NCBI GenBank assembly: GCA_030692685.1
Contig: JAUXZO010000005.1
Coordinates: 1 to 64,000 of the forward strand
DNA length: 64,000 bases
Source of the DNA: Acidovorax sp.
Lineage (GTDB): Bacteria; Pseudomonadota; Gammaproteobacteria; Burkholderiales; Burkholderiaceae_C
Reading direction: 5' to 3'
Made by a program: the position numbers and the translations under genes. The notes below the pieces were generated by a model. It was not told the origin of the DNA. It saw only the letters and a list, made by a program, of their open reading frames with translations, and made no database searches. Shown in pieces: positions 61,912 to 64,000 of this stretch. Position 1 is the first letter of the stretch, and each line of letters begins with the position of its first letter.

Positions 61912-62494
61912 GCCTACGCTGGAGTCGCTGCGGGCGCAGGACGCTCATCTTTACGACCCGGCGCGGTTTCACTACCTGGAGGTTTTGTCCCGGCGCCTGC
62001 AGACGCAACCAGCAACCGTGCAGAAGGTGCTGGCTCTCAGGCTGAGCGCTGCGGTGTCAGACTACGCAGGCCGTGCAATGTCTGCTCCTGCGGGCTCTGA
62101 AGCTGCAAAAGCGATGCCGCCGACGAGGTCCGCCCTCGCACAACTCAATCGCGAACTCACTGCCCGCGCCCAGTCCGATGCGGATGGCGTGTTGCTGAGT
62201 GATGGCGCCAATCTCTCGGACATGAAGAGCGTGCGCCAGTTCAGTGAGGTCTGGTCGAAGATATCTGCCGATCAGCAGGTGGTGCAGGCCTTGCACCGGG
62301 CACCAGAAAACGCGGGGCCCCTGAACTCGCAAAAGCTCATGCTCCGCTCATTGGACTTGATGCGCACGTTGTCTCCGGACTATCTGCGGCGATTCATCTC
62401 GCACATGGATTCCCTTCTGTGGCTGGAGGGTGCGAACACCAAACCAGTGCGATCAGTCGCGCGGAAAAGCCGGGCTGCGAAAACGAAACCGTGA
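61904..62494 (+). CDS. DUF2894-family protein, last gene of the MotA/MotB-like operon
   Basis: A 196-residue protein: MSEPTLESLRAQDAHLYDPA, then LEVLSRRLQTQP, MKSVRQFSEVWSKISADQQV and LRSLDLMRTLSPDYLRRFIS with a Lys-rich end. It matches the DUF2894 family, which co-occurs with DUF802 and OmpA-like genes. It appears soluble and helical, with no recognised active site. It overlaps the OmpA-like gene by 8 bp (ATG 61904, previous stop 61909-61911), indicating translational coupling. Confidence 0.8.
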   Translation: MSEPTLESLRAQDAHLYDPARFHYLEVLSRRLQTQPATVQKVLALRLSAAVSDYAGRAMSAPAGSEAAKAMPPTRSALAQLNRELTARAQSDADGVLLSDGANLSDMKSVRQFSEVWSKISADQQVVQALHRAPENAGPLNSQKLMLRSLDLMRTLSPDYLRRFISHMDSLLWLEGANTKPVRSVARKSRAAKTKP

Positions 62495-62617
62495 CTCTGC
62501 CGCCAATGCGCGCGGCGAGAGAGGCGGGCGCCATGGAACAAGGGCAGGGAAAATCGTTTGCTGTGGCGCACAGCAGCGGCTAAGTCTGTGTGGGTCAGAT
62601 GCCGAATGGCACCCACC

Positions 62618-62896
62618 TTACTTTTTGGTCTGGTTCGAAATGTGTTGCTGAAGCAACTCGTTCGACTTGTCCAGTGCGTCGGCGGTCTCGCTCAGTTTTT
62701 GCTCCAACTGGTCTGTACGCTCCACAGCAGCCTGCAGATCGCCCTGCATGGCATCCGTTGGGATTTGTGTGGAAAGCACCGCGTGCACAACATCCAGCTC
62801 ATCGGCCGTGGCCTTGATCTGTTCAGCGGTTTCCAAATTCTGGTTCAGAATTTCCGCCACTTCCGAGGATGGAGCTTGTTTCGTATCGCGGGGCAT
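62618..62896 (-). CDS. Hypothetical coiled-coil protein, 92 residues
   Basis: Begins MPRDTKQAPSSEVAEILNQN and reads through ATADELDVVHAVLSTQIP to a heptad-rich end (VERTDQLEQKLSETADALDK and onward, NQTKK). It is acidic, Gln/Glu/Asp-rich, without cysteines or membrane segments; it should form a coiled coil. It is convergent with the DUF2894 gene. I do not recognise a family. Confidence 0.6.
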   Translation of the reverse strand: MPRDTKQAPSSEVAEILNQNLETAEQIKATADELDVVHAVLSTQIPTDAMQGDLQAAVERTDQLEQKLSETADALDKSNELLQQHISNQTKK

Positions 62897-63026
62897 AAGT
62901 CGAACTCTATGAGGTTATTCAATCTACGTTGGCTACCGGGCAAGCGGCGCAACGGCCTACATGGCGATTGGGGGCTGCAGCGTAGATTGTAGGCAGCATC
63001 TCAACGAACGGACTATCCGGCTTCCT

Positions 63027-63413
63027 ATGATGCCCCTCAATACCATTCTCGTCGAAGACAGCAAGACCATTCGGGACACTCTGGTGCCCGCGTTGGCAGA
63101 ACTGGCAGATGCGCGCGTGATCGCCATTGCTACCACCGCAACAGGCGCCAAAGAAGCGCTGGAGCAGTGGGGCAGCCAATGGCAATTGATGGTGGTGGAT
63201 CTGTTTTTGAGCGAAGGTTCAGGCATTGAAGTGCTTCAGGCCTTGAAACAACGCGCAGAGCCTAAAGCCGAGAACCAGCATGTTTATGTGCTCACCAACT
63301 ACGCCACCGCCGATATGCGCCGCAGGTGCGAGCAATTGGGCGCCGATGGAATGTATGACAAATCGACGGAGCTTGATGCCTTCTTTGAATGCTGCTGCGC
63401 GTTGCCGCGGTGA
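63027..63413 (+). CDS. Single-domain response regulator
   Basis: A 128-residue receiver domain with no output domain. It has TILVEDSKTIRDTLVP (acidic pair), LMVVDLFLSEGSG (phospho-Asp), VYVLTNYATADM (conserved Thr) and a Lys near the end (MYDKSTELDAF). Stand-alone receivers act through protein contacts, as CheY does. The start is one of two adjacent ATG codons at 63027 and 63030; the longer frame upstream lacks family similarity. No kinase is adjacent. Confidence 0.82.
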   Translation: MMPLNTILVEDSKTIRDTLVPALAELADARVIAIATTATGAKEALEQWGSQWQLMVVDLFLSEGSGIEVLQALKQRAEPKAENQHVYVLTNYATADMRRRCEQLGADGMYDKSTELDAFFECCCALPR

Positions 63414-63518
63414 GGGCCGTTTTCGGTAGGCAAAGCAACCAGGTATTTGGTCGATCTGTTGAACGCCTTTGGAGGATCGGGCCCACCGCAGGGCGGCTCT
63501 GCAGGCCCCCTACGACTG

Positions 63519-63911
63519 CTATGACGCGGTCTGACGGGTTTCGTCCAGCGCTTGCTGGATCAGTGCCGTAACTTCAGCGGGTGGATCCATCGGGTTGAAC
63601 GCGCTGACATGGGCGCGGCCGCTGTTGCCAGCAGGCAAACGCTTAGCGAGATGTCCCAGCGGTACCAGGGCCAGTCGCAGCAGCTGGCCCATTACCTCGC
63701 GCCCATTGCCTTGCGCCCATGCCAAGTGCAGCATCGCAGTGTGCGCACGCAAATGCAGCGGCAGCGACGCTTGACCTAGGACATGCGCTGCCTCCAGCCA
63801 GCGCCAAATGATGTCCAGGGGAGGCTTTGGCTCGCTATCAGGACCATTCATGGGCCCATTCAACAAGTAGTCAAAAGCCTGGCGCATGTGGACGGGCGAG
63901 ATCTTTGCCAT
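63519..63911 (-). CDS. DUF3703-family protein
   Basis: A 130-residue protein. WRWLEAAHVLGQASLPLHLR, the LHLAWAQGNGREVMGQLLRL stretch and RLPAGNSGRAHVSAFNPMDP match the DUF3703 family. The His-containing repeats and GN(T/S)G-x2-(N/H)VS motif are the recognisable parts. The function is unknown. It sits 4 bp downstream of another minus-strand gene that enters from the right edge, so the two are co-transcribed. Confidence 0.75.
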   Translation of the reverse strand: MAKISPVHMRQAFDYLLNGPMNGPDSEPKPPLDIIWRWLEAAHVLGQASLPLHLRAHTAMLHLAWAQGNGREVMGQLLRLALVPLGHLAKRLPAGNSGRAHVSAFNPMDPPAEVTALIQQALDETRQTAS

Positions 63912-63914
63912 GGC

Positions 63915-64000
63915 TTAGTGTCCGCGCGATGTGGAGATAGCTTCGCTCGCAAGCTCCCGCCGCGCCTGGCGGATTACGCTGGTACCGCCAGCGATGGCAA
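63915..64000 (-). CDS. C-terminal end of a gene entering from the right edge
   Basis: The last 27 codons of a minus-strand frame read AIAGGTSVIRQARRELASEA and ISTSRGH, then stop. It ends 3 bp before the start of the DUF3703 gene. Too little is present to name it; the operon-like spacing is the main reason for calling it. Confidence 0.5.
   Translation of the reverse strand, partial: AIAGGTSVIRQARRELASEAISTSRGH

Noticed and set aside
58020-62494. A Zorya anti-phage defence system
   Set aside because: ZorA/ZorB-like architecture is present, but no ZorC, ZorD or ZorE effector and no surrounding defence genes were seen. Reported instead as a related motor of unknown role.

Overview
The window looks like chromosomal DNA of a Comamonadaceae betaproteobacterium, closest in style to Acidovorax. 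The evidence is high GC content, Burkholderiales-type gene families (PhaR, 3-hydroxybutyrate dehydrogenase, a Bug-family binding protein, DUF1631, DUF3348/DUF802/DUF2894), an arginine-type EF-P with its rhamnosyltransferase EarP, and a roughly 50-bp dispersed repeat containing AGCGCTT-N4-6-AAGCGCTAGTAGCTAT. Most of it is ordinary housekeeping sequence, densely packed on both strands. I saw no rRNA, CRISPR array, insertion sequence or prophage.

Layout. 1-4.2 kb: start of mfd (minus), ispD-ispF, and an EnvZ/OmpR two-component pair (minus). 4.4-9.4 kb: a SIMPL-domain exported protein, bdhA, an alpha/beta hydrolase and relA. 9.5-10.5 kb: tRNA-Val(GAC) and three very short genes, one of them extremely proline-rich. 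10.6-17.1 kb: an MscS channel, phaR, rimO, and an SPFH / zinc-ribbon / small membrane protein cassette. 17.1-23.3 kb: efp, earP and a LysR regulator, diverging from a CoA-transferase / HMG-CoA-lyase-like / Bug catabolic operon. 23.3-32.5 kb: uvrC, pgsA, a tartrate/malate dehydrogenase, HU, tRNA-Val(TAC), ppiD, tRNA-His, tRNA-Arg(TCT) and a CPA2 antiporter. 32.9-43.2 kb: an M14 peptidase lipoprotein, an EEP-family hydrolase, an oxidoreductase whose start overlaps rhlE, ettA and a DUF1631 gene. 43.3-47.2 kb: a TAXI-type binding protein, an EF-hand protein, a lectin-like protein and a P1 peptidase. 47.3-52.6 kb: a seven-gene copper-handling cluster on the minus strand. 52.8-57.7 kb: a large PAS-GGDEF-EAL protein, a GAF protein and a YitT protein. 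58.0-62.5 kb: a tightly overlapping four-gene operon with a MotA/ExbB-like protein carrying a very long tail and a MotB/OmpA-like partner. 62.6-64 kb: small genes including a single-domain response regulator and a DUF3703 protein.

Three things stand out. First, the 58-62.5 kb operon has the architecture of an ion-driven ZorA/ZorB-type motor flanked by two proteins of unknown function; it is the best candidate for an undescribed system. Second, the dispersed repeat is not purely intergenic. Its open frame reads as a hydrophobic peptide of the type KLIAxSA, and copies appear to encode the signal peptides of two unrelated exported proteins, to sit twice inside the earP reading frame, and to supply the ribosome-binding site of a dehydrogenase gene. 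Third, the EF-P/EarP translation-rescue pair shares the window with a 47-residue protein that is 45% proline and has PPP runs, a likely EF-P client.

All functional assignments come from reading motifs by eye. No database search was run, and start sites were chosen from Shine-Dalgarno sequences and family knowledge.
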